In this document: one piece after another, positions 25,121 to 33,918 of the stretch | How positions within the stretch are numbered: position 1 is the first letter of the stretch | How the letters are laid out: every line of letters starts with the position of its first letter | From: Limnochordia bacterium | Lineage (GTDB): Bacteria > Bacillota > Limnochordia > DUMW01 | Direction: 5' to 3' | NCBI GenBank assembly: GCA_023230925.1 | Contig: JALNWK010000010.1 | Coordinates: 7,105-71,104 of the forward strand | DNA: 64,000 nucleotides | The notes under the pieces: model-generated | The model's input: only the letters and a program-made list of their open reading frames with translations | What the model was told of the DNA's origin: nothing | The model's database searches: none | Made by a program: the position numbers and the translations under genes

Positions 25121-25522
25121 TTGCGACGTTTTGTTATGCTGATGTTGACCTTACTTCTTGCCATAGGCCTTGTCGGGTGTGATGGGGCAGTGAAGATCGG
25201 GTGGGTGAGTAATAGCTATCCGGGAACAATTAAGGCTCGTTTTCGTCGATTTGATGGGACACAATCTCAGCGGGTTAAGGCAAAGGAGGGTGAGTACCTA
25301 AGTCTGAGCTGCAGCGCAGATCTTGAAAGAGGGTCTATCTCTGTTTCAGTTGTCGGGCCGGACAAAGCTACCATTTCTACTATTGAAGCTGGTGCCGAGG
25401 AAACAACGACTAGGGTTGATATTACCAGGACGGGTACCTATCGGGTTGTGGTAACAGGTGAAGGGGCCCAGGGGAACTTTCATGTAACGTGGCGTATCGA
25501 AGATGGGTCTACGGACGGATGA
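25121..25522 (+). CDS. Small lipoprotein of unknown function
   Basis: The 133-residue precursor has a hydrophobic signal and the lipobox IGLVGC-D near residue 20, so the mature protein should be diacyl-glyceryl anchored. The remaining 110 residues look like a single beta-sandwich: GTIKARFRRFDGTQSQRVK, LSCSADLERGSISVSVVGP, TGTYRVVVTGEGAQGNFHVTWRI. The last part is typical of small immunoglobulin-like lipoproteins. I recognise no specific family. It starts at a TTG with GGGGGA upstream and is the first gene of the insertion between clpX and lonB. Confidence 0.7.
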   Translation: MRRFVMLMLTLLLAIGLVGCDGAVKIGWVSNSYPGTIKARFRRFDGTQSQRVKAKEGEYLSLSCSADLERGSISVSVVGPDKATISTIEAGAEETTTRVDITRTGTYRVVVTGEGAQGNFHVTWRIEDGSTDG

Positions 25523-25664
25523 CTATTTGCGGACGTCTCTGCTCATCCCTAGGTATATCGGCCTCATATTATTTTGGATGCATGTGCTTGGTGTAACCGC
25601 GGTTAGTCGATGGAAGGTCTTTCTATCCATATACATGGTCAAGTGAATCCGAGTTGATCAGAAC

Positions 25665-25694
25665 GCAGGGTGGTCGCGTCGGGCGCCACCCTGC
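25665..25694. repeat. Hairpin GCAGGGTGG / CCACCCTGC
   Basis: A perfect 9-bp inverted repeat with a 12-base loop. It has no T tract on either strand. It may be a degenerate terminator between the convergent genes. Confidence 0.45.
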
Positions 25695-25717
25695 ATACAT
25701 GTAGACAACGTTGGGAA

Positions 25718-25933
25718 TCAGTCATACCATTCAATAGGTGGAGTAGCAGTATACGGATCCTTTTCTTCGTGCTCAAAAGAAAGGTACTGCTCACTCTTAG
25801 CAAAGAACTGATTGACAGTACCAAGATGTGGACTGGTTTCGTACCGGTACTCCCATCCTTCTGAGTCTTTGCTAAGTATCTCACAGTATGTATAGGCATC
25901 AGGATCGAAACTGCATATTCCGGAGCAATTCAG
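25718..25933 (-). pseudogene. Start-less open frame after the secreted-protein gene
   Basis: Directly downstream of the gene at 25930-26604, in another frame, 71 codons stay open with convincing protein character (SFDPDAYTYCEILSKD, GWEYRYETSPHLG, PYTATPPIEWYD) and end at TGA 25718-25720. No ATG, GTG or TTG with a ribosome binding site precedes it. It is probably the frameshifted C-terminus of the upstream protein or the remnant of another gene. The two frames overlap only at 25930-25933, which restricts where a shift could lie. Confidence 0.45.
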
Positions 25934-26604
25934 TCAATCTGGGACAGATCAATAGTTGTCTTGGCAATGACGTCGATGGTCTCGCCTGTTGCATGAGTAA
26001 ATACAGCTACTACTTCGTAGTCGGCGTTTCCGTTAACCATTGGAAAATCATGAATCAAAAAAACATACTCGACTACTGCCGCGAAGCAATAATCGTGGTC
26101 AGAATCGGATATCGGGCCGGAGTCAGATTGCCTTATTTCTCGAGGTTGAATCGTTTCCCCGGACTCTGGAAGGTGGAATTCCAGCCATAGATCTTCGGCC
26201 CTTATTGGAAATTTAGAAAACATCCCTGGGAGGAGGACCAATTCGTCTTCTGAGGCTTCGGTGATTGAGGTGTCACCTGTAATTGTAAATCGGTTCTGTT
26301 CTTCTCGTTGTTTCTGTTTCATGTCTCGATGTAGTTTGTCTAGCATTCGGGCATATGGTGTAAAAAGATGAAGCCATATTACAGTACTGTTGTCTTCACT
26401 AAGGATTTGAATAAGGTGCCCCGTTTTGTGTGCAAAAGCCAGAAACTCGGGCTCGTCAATGTACTCTGTTGCCATGGACTTCGCTCGACTAATAACGCCG
26501 GTGTCTATTCCCTCGGGAGCGTACATTGCTGAACTTGTAAGCGGCCACAACAAAATTAGTGCTAAAAGTGAACAACAAACAATAATTCGTCTAATTACTA
26601 ACAC
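25930..26604 (-). CDS. Exported protein of unknown function
   Basis: The 224-residue precursor has a signal peptide (RRIIVCCSLLALILLWPLTSSA). The mature domain contains HKTGHLIQILSEDNSTVIWLHLFTPYARMLDKL and an EDLWLEFHLPESGE element. No family is recognised. The GTG at 26604 directly abuts the AGGAG. An ATT codon at 26595 sits 8 bases after AGGAGG and would give a typical signal start, so the gene may use a rare AUU start. The protein may be truncated by a frameshift at its 3' end. Confidence 0.6.
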   Translation of the reverse strand: MLVIRRIIVCCSLLALILLWPLTSSAMYAPEGIDTGVISRAKSMATEYIDEPEFLAFAHKTGHLIQILSEDNSTVIWLHLFTPYARMLDKLHRDMKQKQREEQNRFTITGDTSITEASEDELVLLPGMFSKFPIRAEDLWLEFHLPESGETIQPREIRQSDSGPISDSDHDYCFAAVVEYVFLIHDFPMVNGNADYEVVAVFTHATGETIDVIAKTTIDLSQID

Positions 26605-26700
26605 CTCCTAAAGAAATATACGGACAAACTCGGAAATCAGGTTATATACATATATTCCACAGTGTACCATGAAATTCCTGGTGTGTCAGAAACAGATTAA

Positions 26701-26919
26701 TGCCTACTAGATTACGTAGTAAGGGGTATCTCTGTACATAAGCGTATAGTTCCTGGAGTGATGGAGTCTTTGGGGGGGCAAATTTCGAGAAAGCGTTTCA
26801 AGGATCAGCCATTAGGACCCTACGACATCAATCTACCATCCAATCATCTAACGCGGGTTGCACGGCCTGATGTTGTCGCACTAACAAAGGACGTGATACG
26901 TGATTCTTTCGGGCTTTAG
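26701..26919 (+). pseudogene. Orphan coding fragment, convergent with the carboxypeptidase gene
   Basis: An open frame of 72 codons with good protein character (VPGVMESLGGQISRKRF, LGPYDINLPSNHLTRVARPD, VVALTKDVIRDSFGL) ends at TAG 26917-26919 and overlaps the stop of the carboxypeptidase gene on the other strand. Possible starts are GTG 26758 or ATG 26761, with GGAG too close. I recognise no family. It is probably a gene remnant. Confidence 0.35.
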
Positions 26920-27815
26920 GGGGAGCTGACTAGCTCAGGTGTGTCCATGCATTTCCTAAACCCATAATCTAGCAGACGGGTAGAAGCGGCCGCTTGGGCC
27001 CGTCTGCTGTTAGTATGCATGATTACGGAAATTAGCCGAACTCCATTTCGTTTAGCTGTGGCAATCAAATGATAGCCAGCGGCCTCGGTGTGCCCGGTTT
27101 TTAGTCCGTCGCAGCCGGGGTATGTTCCCAAAAGAGGGTTTGTATTGCGCATAACAAACAAGGGATTCTCCCGAAGCACTTGACTTGGGGTGCGGCTCCA
27201 CTCGAGGATTTGCCGGTGGCAAAGCACTTCCTGGGCCAGACGGGCCATGTCGGTAGCAGTAGTGAATCCTTCCTCCTCACCGTCGGGTGCGGGAAGACCG
27301 GTTGCATTTACGAAGCGGGTATTCTGCATACCTAGTTCGTCAGCCCTTTCCATCATGCGGCTCACAAACTGGGGTTCGTTTCCACCCAGGTATTCAGCAA
27401 TGGCAACCGCTGCATCATTTGCTGAGGCGATCATTAAAGACATCAGAAGTTGCTCAACAGTATAACACTCTCCTGCGCCAAGCCAGACGCGGGAGCCCTC
27501 CATTGAGGCGGCATATTCACTTACTGAAACCAGATCCAGTAAGTCTACCTGACGACTTTCGATGGCCTCCACAGCAAGAAGGACGGTCATCAACTTAGTA
27601 AGACTCGCAGGAGGAATTCGTTTTTCGGCATTGTGCTGATACAATATTTCGCCGGAGTCTATTTCTACCACAACCGCTGATAGGGCAGGATGCAGACGAA
27701 GAGGATCCTGTAGTAGTGCCCCGATTCCAAAAAGCACAACTGAGATACCCAAGACAATTACAATAGTTTTCCGGGACATGCCTTTACCCCGTTCTTGCTG
27801 TCCATTGGTGGACAA
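26916..27815 (-). CDS. D-alanyl-D-alanine carboxypeptidase (peptidase S11)
   Basis: This DacF/PBP5-like enzyme removes the terminal D-Ala of peptidoglycan stem peptides. The 299-residue protein has an N-terminal membrane segment or signal (IVIVLGISVVLFGIGALL). The penicillin-binding motifs are SLTK (SxxK) near residue 71, SAN in MIASANDAA, and KTG in GLKTGHTEAAGYH. It lacks the C-terminal PBP5 beta domain. The start is a TTG at 27815 with GAGGGTGA at good spacing; the ATG at 27779 is an alternative. A promoter lies at 27982-28010. Confidence 0.92.
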   Translation of the reverse strand: MSTNGQQERGKGMSRKTIVIVLGISVVLFGIGALLQDPLRLHPALSAVVVEIDSGEILYQHNAEKRIPPASLTKLMTVLLAVEAIESRQVDLLDLVSVSEYAASMEGSRVWLGAGECYTVEQLLMSLMIASANDAAVAIAEYLGGNEPQFVSRMMERADELGMQNTRFVNATGLPAPDGEEEGFTTATDMARLAQEVLCHRQILEWSRTPSQVLRENPLFVMRNTNPLLGTYPGCDGLKTGHTEAAGYHLIATAKRNGVRLISVIMHTNSRRAQAAASTRLLDYGFRKCMDTPELVSSP

Positions 27816-27981
27816 TCCCCATCACCCTCATTTAGTGTTCTCCCCGCACGGTGTTCCTGGCTGTCCAGCTTCTCGTATGATCTAAAGTAGCTTTGTAGAT
27901 GTGTTGCCATCTTGGTCCTAATGGAGATTGGACAAATGCGCGGGAGAGGCTTGAATGCACGTTAAGCTACTACTGTACTCA

Positions 27982-28010
27982 ATGCTAACACGGACTACCT
28001 TTTGAGTCAA
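27982..28010 (-). promoter_or_regulatory. Promoter of the carboxypeptidase gene
   Basis: On the minus strand TTGACT (28010-28005), 17 bases, TAGCAT (27987-27982). The rest of the 370-base gap between this gene and lonB holds no other clear feature. Confidence 0.5.
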
Positions 28011-28187
28011 TTTAGGAAAAACCTGGTGAATCGTGGGTTAACATTAATACGGCCAATTGCCATATATGCTCAAGGTGGTGTTGAGTCTTCTTTTGCGAGA
28101 GTGGATTTGAAAAACAGGTAAGAACACGTTTAAAGGTGTCCGCCTTGGGCATAATAGGTTAAGAGAAGTCTAGGGGAAGGTGAAACC

Positions 28188-29876
28188 ATGAATCTGATGG
28201 CCGTTGTGGGGCTTATTAACCTATTCTTTGCGATCGTAATCGGTCTTTACTTTTGGAATCTGCTTAAGCAACAGCAATCGAATAAGTCCGCCATTGACCG
28301 GGAATCAAAAAGGGAGTTAGAGAAGCTCCGAAAGCTGAAGGCTATCTCGTTAAGCGAACCACTGTCTGAAAAAACGAGGCCTCGCCGGTTTGAGGATATT
28401 GTAGGGCAAGAAGATGGGCTACGGGCTTTACGGGCTGCCCTGTGCGGTCCTAATCCCCAGCATGTGCTTATTTATGGTCCTCCTGGCGTGGGAAAGACCG
28501 CAGCGGCCAGGGTAGTGCTTGAAGAAGCGAAGAAGAACCCCCTGTCCCCCTTCCGGTCCGATGCTGTGTTTGTGGAAGTGGATGCAACTACCGCTAGGTT
28601 TGATGACCGGGGCATTGCGGATCCGCTCATGGGCTCGGTGCATGATCCAATTTACCAAGGTGCTGGACCGTTGGGTATGGCCGGCATTCCCCAGCCAAAA
28701 CCTGGTGCAGTCACTAAAGCTCATGGCGGGGTGTTATTCATTGACGAAATCGGAGAGCTACATCCAATCCAGATGAATAAGTTGCTAAAGGTATTAGAGG
28801 ACCGCAAGGTGTTTCTAGAAAGTGCCTACTACAGCTCGGAGGATACAAATATTCCTTTGCATATTCATGAGATCTTTCAGAAGGGTCTTCCCGCAGACTT
28901 TCGCCTCATTGGTGCTACCACGAGAATGCCTTGGGATATCCCTCCGGCAATTCGGTCCCGCTGTATGGAAGTGTATTTCCGTCCATTATTAGCTGAGGAA
29001 GTACGGAAGATTGCTCAGATGGCGGCAAAAAAGATCAGTTTTACGCTTCCAGACGGTGTGCTCGATGTGTTAGAGAAGTATGCTACCAACGGGCGGGAAG
29101 CTGTGAATATGATTCAACTGGCGGCGGGCATCGCCCAGACGGAAGGTAGGCGTAGTATCGAGCAGGAAGATGTGGAGTGGGTAGTTGCCAGTGGTCAGTA
29201 CAATCCCCGCCCCAAGGCAACGATTCCGGACGCTCCCGAGGTGGGGCTTGTGAACGGACTTGCGGTTTATGGACCCAATATGGGGGTACTACTGGAAATT
29301 GAGGCAACGGCTATTCCAGCGAGTCAACCTGGGCGCGGCGAACTGATCATTACCGGAGTAGTTGAGGAGGAAGAACTAGGTGGTGGTAACCACCGGATGC
29401 GACGCAAGAGTATGGCGAAGGGTTCGGTGGACAATGTGATTACCATTCTGAAAAACGCCCTGGGTGTTGAACCAAAGGACTACGATATCCACATCAATTT
29501 CCCCGGTGGAACTCCCGTGGATGGCCCTTCGGCGGGAGTGGCGATGGTTTGTGCCATCTACTCCGCTATTTCGAATCAACCAATAGATAACACTGTGGCG
29601 ATGACCGGGGAGGTATCCATTCACGGTAAAGTAAAACCGGTGGGTGGGATTGTGGCCAAAGTGGAAGCTGCTCGGCTGGCGGGGGTGAAGCGGGTCATCA
29701 TACCCCATGAGAATTGGCAGGAGTTATTTGCTGCCCTGCAAGATATTGAGGTAGTAGGAGTGACGGAGATTTCCGAGGTCTTGGAGGTGGCTTTGTATCG
29801 GAAGCAGAAAGAAACCGGGGTGGATGCGGCAAGGATTCCGGGTCCAGTATCCATAGGAACCGGTACCTTTGTTTAA
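28188..29876 (+). CDS. lonB: ATP-dependent protease LonB
   Basis: LonB is the membrane-anchored Lon paralogue of spore formers. The 562-residue protein has an N-terminal membrane helix (VVGLINLFFAIVIGLYFW) and a basic linker. An AAA+ domain follows with Walker A YGPPGVGKTAAAR near residue 95 and Walker B GGVLFIDEIGEL. The protease domain has the catalytic Ser in DGPSAGVAM and the catalytic Lys in GGIVAKVEAARLAG. In Bacillus lonB is expressed in the forespore, which supports a spore-forming host. lonA lies directly downstream, as in Bacillus. Confidence 0.95.
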   Translation: MNLMAVVGLINLFFAIVIGLYFWNLLKQQQSNKSAIDRESKRELEKLRKLKAISLSEPLSEKTRPRRFEDIVGQEDGLRALRAALCGPNPQHVLIYGPPGVGKTAAARVVLEEAKKNPLSPFRSDAVFVEVDATTARFDDRGIADPLMGSVHDPIYQGAGPLGMAGIPQPKPGAVTKAHGGVLFIDEIGELHPIQMNKLLKVLEDRKVFLESAYYSSEDTNIPLHIHEIFQKGLPADFRLIGATTRMPWDIPPAIRSRCMEVYFRPLLAEEVRKIAQMAAKKISFTLPDGVLDVLEKYATNGREAVNMIQLAAGIAQTEGRRSIEQEDVEWVVASGQYNPRPKATIPDAPEVGLVNGLAVYGPNMGVLLEIEATAIPASQPGRGELIITGVVEEEELGGGNHRMRRKSMAKGSVDNVITILKNALGVEPKDYDIHINFPGGTPVDGPSAGVAMVCAIYSAISNQPIDNTVAMTGEVSIHGKVKPVGGIVAKVEAARLAGVKRVIIPHENWQELFAALQDIEVVGVTEISEVLEVALYRKQKETGVDAARIPGPVSIGTGTFV

Positions 29877-29957
29877 AAATGTCCTCTTTACCAGGCAATG
29901 ACCACCCTCGTTTTCAATTTGCGGCAGGAATTCACCACACCGAATAGAATAATAGTG

Positions 29958-29963
29958 TATAAT
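29958..29963 (+). promoter_or_regulatory. -10 box upstream of lonA
   Basis: A perfect TATAAT preceded directly by TG, 75 bases before the lonA start. I see no good -35 hexamer at 17-bp spacing, so it may depend on an activator or another sigma factor. Confidence 0.4.
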
Positions 29964-30038
29964 ATCATACCGGAAGGCGGTTACTTATGTAACTGCTTTT
30001 GTTTTTCGGTACAACTAGAACGTTCTGTTCGGAGTGTG

Positions 30039-32471
30039 ATGTGGGTGGCACAGGAGAAGCAGGTAACACGGGTAGAAGAGCTGCCGTTAATTCCATTACG
30101 GGGAATGCTGGTTTTCCCCCATACGGTAACCCCCCTCGATGTGGGAAGGACCCGTTCAATCAAGGCCCTGGAAGAGGCGATGATCCGTGAGCGGACCGTT
30201 ATTTTGGCTTCCCAAAGGCATGTCGAGGAGGCGGAACCAGAACCGGCAGACATCTATCGTATTGGGACAGTTGCCGAGGTAAAACAGCTGCTTAAGATGC
30301 CCGAAGGACAGCTGCGGGTATTAGTCGAGGGGGTATCCCGGGGCCGCATTCTTGATTTTTTACATGAAGAACCATTTTATAAGGTACGGGCCTACGCACT
30401 GGAACCTGATGTGATTAAGACTAGAGAAGTGGAGGCTTTAATGCGTACCGCGGTAACCAAGTTTGAGCAGTATGTTAAACTAAGTCGCTCCATGCCTGGG
30501 GAGATCCTCGCCACCGTAAACACTGTGGAGGGTCCAAGCAGGCTTGCGGATACAATCGCTTCCCAGATGATTCTGCCTGTGGAGAAGAAGCAGTTAGTTC
30601 TTGAGAGCATTGATGTTGAAGAACGTCTGCAGCTTCTATGCACGTTGTTGACCAAGGAAATGGATATTATGCAGTTGGAGAAGAAAATCCATCTGCGGGT
30701 CCGCAAACAGATCGAGAAATCCCAGAAGGAATACTATCTACGAGAACAGATTAAGGCGATTGAAAAGGAACTTGGAGAGGATCAAGACAGCAATCCTGAG
30801 ATTAGGGAGTATAGACAGAAGATTGCTGAGGCCCAGATGCCCGACGAGGCAGAGAAAAAGGCCCTCTACGAGCTAGAACGATTGTATAAGATGCCGCCGA
30901 TGGTGGCTGAAGCAACAGTGATCAGGAATTATCTCGATTGGTTAGTAGCCATACCTTGGTCCTTTAAGACCGAAGATCGACTGGATCTTGACTACGCGGC
31001 GAAGGTGCTGGATGAGGACCATTTTGGCTTAGAGACAGTCAAGGAGAGAATCCTAGAGTTTTTGGCGGTGCGCCATTTGACGGGCAAAGTCAAGGGTCCC
31101 ATTTTGTGCTTGGCCGGGCCACCGGGGGTGGGTAAAACCTCCCTGGGTAAATCCATTGCCCGGGCCATGGGCAGACGTTTTCATCGGTTCTCCCTGGGTG
31201 GTGTTCGGGACGAAGCGGAGATTCGCGGTCACCGACGGACCTATGTGGGAGCAATGCCAGGCAAGATTATCCAAGTGATGCGCCGGGTTGAGGCAGTGAA
31301 TCCAGTAGTGCTTTTGGATGAGGTAGACAAGATGACTTCGGATTTCCGTGGAGATCCTGCCTCGGCACTACTTGAAGTGCTAGATTCTGAACAAAACGAT
31401 ACTTTCCAAGATCACTATCTGGAAGTACCCTATGATCTTTCGGAGGTTTTATTTATTACGACGGCAAACGTCCTAAGCGATATTCCACCGGCTCTGCGGG
31501 ATCGTATGGAAATCATCGAGATCCCAGGGTATACAGAGTATGAAAAACTAGAGATCGCCAAAAGGCATTTGGTGCCAAAGCAGATGGCTATCCATGGGAT
31601 CAAGAAGAAACAACTTGGGTTTTCCGACGCAGCAATCAGCAAGATTATCAACGGGTATACTAGGGAGAGCGGAGTACGTAGTCTTGAACGCCAGATTGCT
31701 TCCCTTTGTCGGAAGACCGCTAAGGAGTTTGTCCAAAGTGGGAAGAAGCAGATTAGCATTTCCATGCGTAATTTGGAGAAATATCTAGGTTCGCCCCAAT
31801 ACTATGAATGGCAAGGCGAAAAAGAAGACCGGATTGGGTTGGTCAATGGTCTTGCCTATACTCAGTACGGCGGCGATGTGTTATCTATTGAGGTAGTTGT
31901 TGTTCCCGGTAAGGGTAAACTTGTACTAACCGGGAAGCTTGGGGATGTAATGAAGGAATCGGCCCAAGCGGCATTCAGCTATGTGCGCTCCAAGGCCGTG
32001 GAGTTAAGCATTCCACCGAACTTTTATGAGGACTATGATATCCATGTCCATGTACCCGAGGGGGCAATTCCAAAGGATGGTCCTTCTGCAGGCATCACCA
32101 TTGCGGTGGCCTTAGCATCGGCTTTGACGGGGCGTTATGTGCATCGGGATGTGGCAATGACAGGGGAACTGACCTTACGGGGACGGGTATTGCCCATTGG
32201 AGGTCTGAAGGAGAAACTCCTTGCTGCACAACGTGCAGGTATGCGTAAGGTGATTATACCTGAGGCGAACAAAAAGGATTTAGAGGAAATTCCTGATTTG
32301 ATCAAAGAAAAACTGGAGATTATTACTGTAAAGCATATGGACCGGGTACTGGATGTGGCTTTAGTACCTAAGGCATTGGAGGAAGATTTACCTTCGGAAG
32401 ATGCGATTGAGTATTTGCCCGCAGTCGAGCGCAAGACCTGGCCTGATGCAGTGCATGGATCTACCCAGTAA
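30039..32471 (+). CDS. lon: ATP-dependent protease La (LonA)
   Basis: LonA degrades damaged and regulatory proteins. The 810-residue protein has the N-terminal LON domain (LPLIPLRGMLVFPHTVTPLDVGR), a coiled-coil region (KKIHLRVRKQIEKSQKEYYLREQ), Walker A AGPPGVGKTSL near residue 360, Walker B NPVVLLDEVDK, and the protease domain with Ser in DGPSAGITIA and Lys in GGLKEKLLAAQRAG. I start at the ATG at 30039 with GGAG 4 bases upstream; the GTG at 30045 has better spacing. Earlier in-frame codons are upstream of the -10 box and lack similarity. Confidence 0.95.
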   Translation: MWVAQEKQVTRVEELPLIPLRGMLVFPHTVTPLDVGRTRSIKALEEAMIRERTVILASQRHVEEAEPEPADIYRIGTVAEVKQLLKMPEGQLRVLVEGVSRGRILDFLHEEPFYKVRAYALEPDVIKTREVEALMRTAVTKFEQYVKLSRSMPGEILATVNTVEGPSRLADTIASQMILPVEKKQLVLESIDVEERLQLLCTLLTKEMDIMQLEKKIHLRVRKQIEKSQKEYYLREQIKAIEKELGEDQDSNPEIREYRQKIAEAQMPDEAEKKALYELERLYKMPPMVAEATVIRNYLDWLVAIPWSFKTEDRLDLDYAAKVLDEDHFGLETVKERILEFLAVRHLTGKVKGPILCLAGPPGVGKTSLGKSIARAMGRRFHRFSLGGVRDEAEIRGHRRTYVGAMPGKIIQVMRRVEAVNPVVLLDEVDKMTSDFRGDPASALLEVLDSEQNDTFQDHYLEVPYDLSEVLFITTANVLSDIPPALRDRMEIIEIPGYTEYEKLEIAKRHLVPKQMAIHGIKKKQLGFSDAAISKIINGYTRESGVRSLERQIASLCRKTAKEFVQSGKKQISISMRNLEKYLGSPQYYEWQGEKEDRIGLVNGLAYTQYGGDVLSIEVVVVPGKGKLVLTGKLGDVMKESAQAAFSYVRSKAVELSIPPNFYEDYDIHVHVPEGAIPKDGPSAGITIAVALASALTGRYVHRDVAMTGELTLRGRVLPIGGLKEKLLAAQRAGMRKVIIPEANKKDLEEIPDLIKEKLEIITVKHMDRVLDVALVPKALEEDLPSEDAIEYLPAVERKTWPDAVHGSTQ

Positions 32472-32493
32472 TCTAGACTGTGGGGGGAGTAAA

Positions 32494-33465
32494 TTGGAAA
32501 ACAGGGAAGTTCTAATTCCAAATGATGAGATTACAGAGAGTCTAAGGGGAAGGTCCTTTCTGCGGTTATATGACTTTTCCCCCCAGGAGCTTACACGCTT
32601 TCTTGAGGTAGCCCAAAGGTTAAAGAAAGCACAGAAGATGGGTCAACCCCATGGACTGCTGGCCGGCAAGTCCCTGGGGATGATCTTTCGGAAGACATCG
32701 ACGAGAACCCGGGTTTCTTTTGAAGTAGGTATCTATCAACTTGGTGGGCGTGGTCTGTACCTAAACAGCGATGACATTCAGCTGGGCCGTGGCGAAAGTG
32801 TGTATGATACGGCGATGGTACTGTCCCGTTATCTAGATGGAATTATGATTCGGACCTTTGAGCAGGCGGAAGTAGATACTTTGGCACAGAACGCCACCAT
32901 CCCGGTAATTAACGGTCTTACCGACTTCTGTCATCCCTGTCAGGTACTAAGTGATCTCTTTACTATTCAAGAGAAACGGGGCCGACTACAGGGGCTTAAA
33001 CTGGCATACGTTGGCGATGGGAACAATATGGCCCACTCACTCATGGTCGGTTGCAGCAAAATGGGTGTCAACGTTAGCATTGCCTATCCACCGGGCTATG
33101 CACCCAATGCAGAAGTAGTCGAGTGGGCTAAGGCTACTGCCCAGGAACACGGTTCCCTGGTGGAATTAACAACCAATCCCTACGAGGGAGTCGCCGGGGC
33201 GGACGTAATTTACACCGACGTCTGGACGAGTATGGGACAGGAGGCCGAGGAAGAACGACGACTTAGGGACTTTGGAAAATACCAGGTTAACCAAAAACTA
33301 GTACAGAGTGCCAAACCTGACGTAATGGTGATGCATTGTCTACCGGCCAACCGAGGCCAGGAGATTACTGATGAAGTCATGGATGGGCCCAACTCCATCG
33401 TCTTTGATCAGGCGGAAAACCGGCTTCATGCACAAAAAGCCATTATGGCGTTACTGATGGGCTAG
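32494..33465 (+). CDS. argF: Ornithine carbamoyltransferase
   Basis: OTC makes citrulline from ornithine and carbamoyl phosphate. The 323-residue protein has the phosphate-binding FRKTSTRTRVSFEVG, HPCQVLSDLFTI, the ornithine loop DVWTSMGQE and the catalytic HCLPANRGQEIT. It starts at a TTG 23 bases after lon, preceded by GGGGGGAG. No other arginine genes are nearby, so it may serve arginine synthesis with genes elsewhere or a catabolic pathway. Confidence 0.95.
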   Translation: MENREVLIPNDEITESLRGRSFLRLYDFSPQELTRFLEVAQRLKKAQKMGQPHGLLAGKSLGMIFRKTSTRTRVSFEVGIYQLGGRGLYLNSDDIQLGRGESVYDTAMVLSRYLDGIMIRTFEQAEVDTLAQNATIPVINGLTDFCHPCQVLSDLFTIQEKRGRLQGLKLAYVGDGNNMAHSLMVGCSKMGVNVSIAYPPGYAPNAEVVEWAKATAQEHGSLVELTTNPYEGVAGADVIYTDVWTSMGQEAEEERRLRDFGKYQVNQKLVQSAKPDVMVMHCLPANRGQEITDEVMDGPNSIVFDQAENRLHAQKAIMALLMG

Positions 33466-33915
33466 CGCAAAGATAAGAATCGAATTTCGCTTGACCGCGA
33501 TGGGTCTAGCCATCGGTTTTTACAGGTGGGGACTCTTCCCGATGACGAGGAAGGGTGTGCTGATACTTGGCCTGTTCTGCAGAGCGGTATTTTATAGCAG
33601 AAAAAGCCCCAGGATAAGAACCGATGGCTTCTAGAGAGGACACCTACAACAAGGACTGCCTATGCTGGTTTTCGGGTGGTCCTTTTGCCCGTAAGGTTGT
33701 AAGTGGGGTCAAGGACAGTTGCGGATAACGCCCCTTGCCGGAAAGGCAGGGGATAGTACTGTCTTTGTATATTCGCTAGTTGTCCAAACGTAACAAGGCA
33801 ACAGCCTGCGATTGGTCTTGATCTCTTTCTTCAGCGCTGATTACATGTTAGTATAAGAGAAAGTACGATAGACGCAAGGAAAAATAGTTGCGCCGCCATA
33901 GAGAAAGGAGGAGTA
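33466..33915. other. Structured intergenic region upstream of the LacI gene
   Basis: These 450 bases contain several inverted repeats but no supported gene. AGCCATCGGTTTTT near 33509 is complementary to AAGAACCGATGGCT near 33620. A CCCCTTGCC-GGAAA-GGCAGGGG hairpin lies at about 33733-33754. A weak promoter (TTCAGC 33830, 16 bases, TATAAG 33852) precedes the LacI gene. I could not match a known riboswitch or RNA family. Confidence 0.4.
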
Positions 33916-33918
33916 TTG

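Noticed and set aside
33730..33760. SRP RNA or riboswitch in the LacI leader
   Set aside because: The CCGGAAAGG element resembles part of SRP RNA, but the flanking conserved bases are missing.
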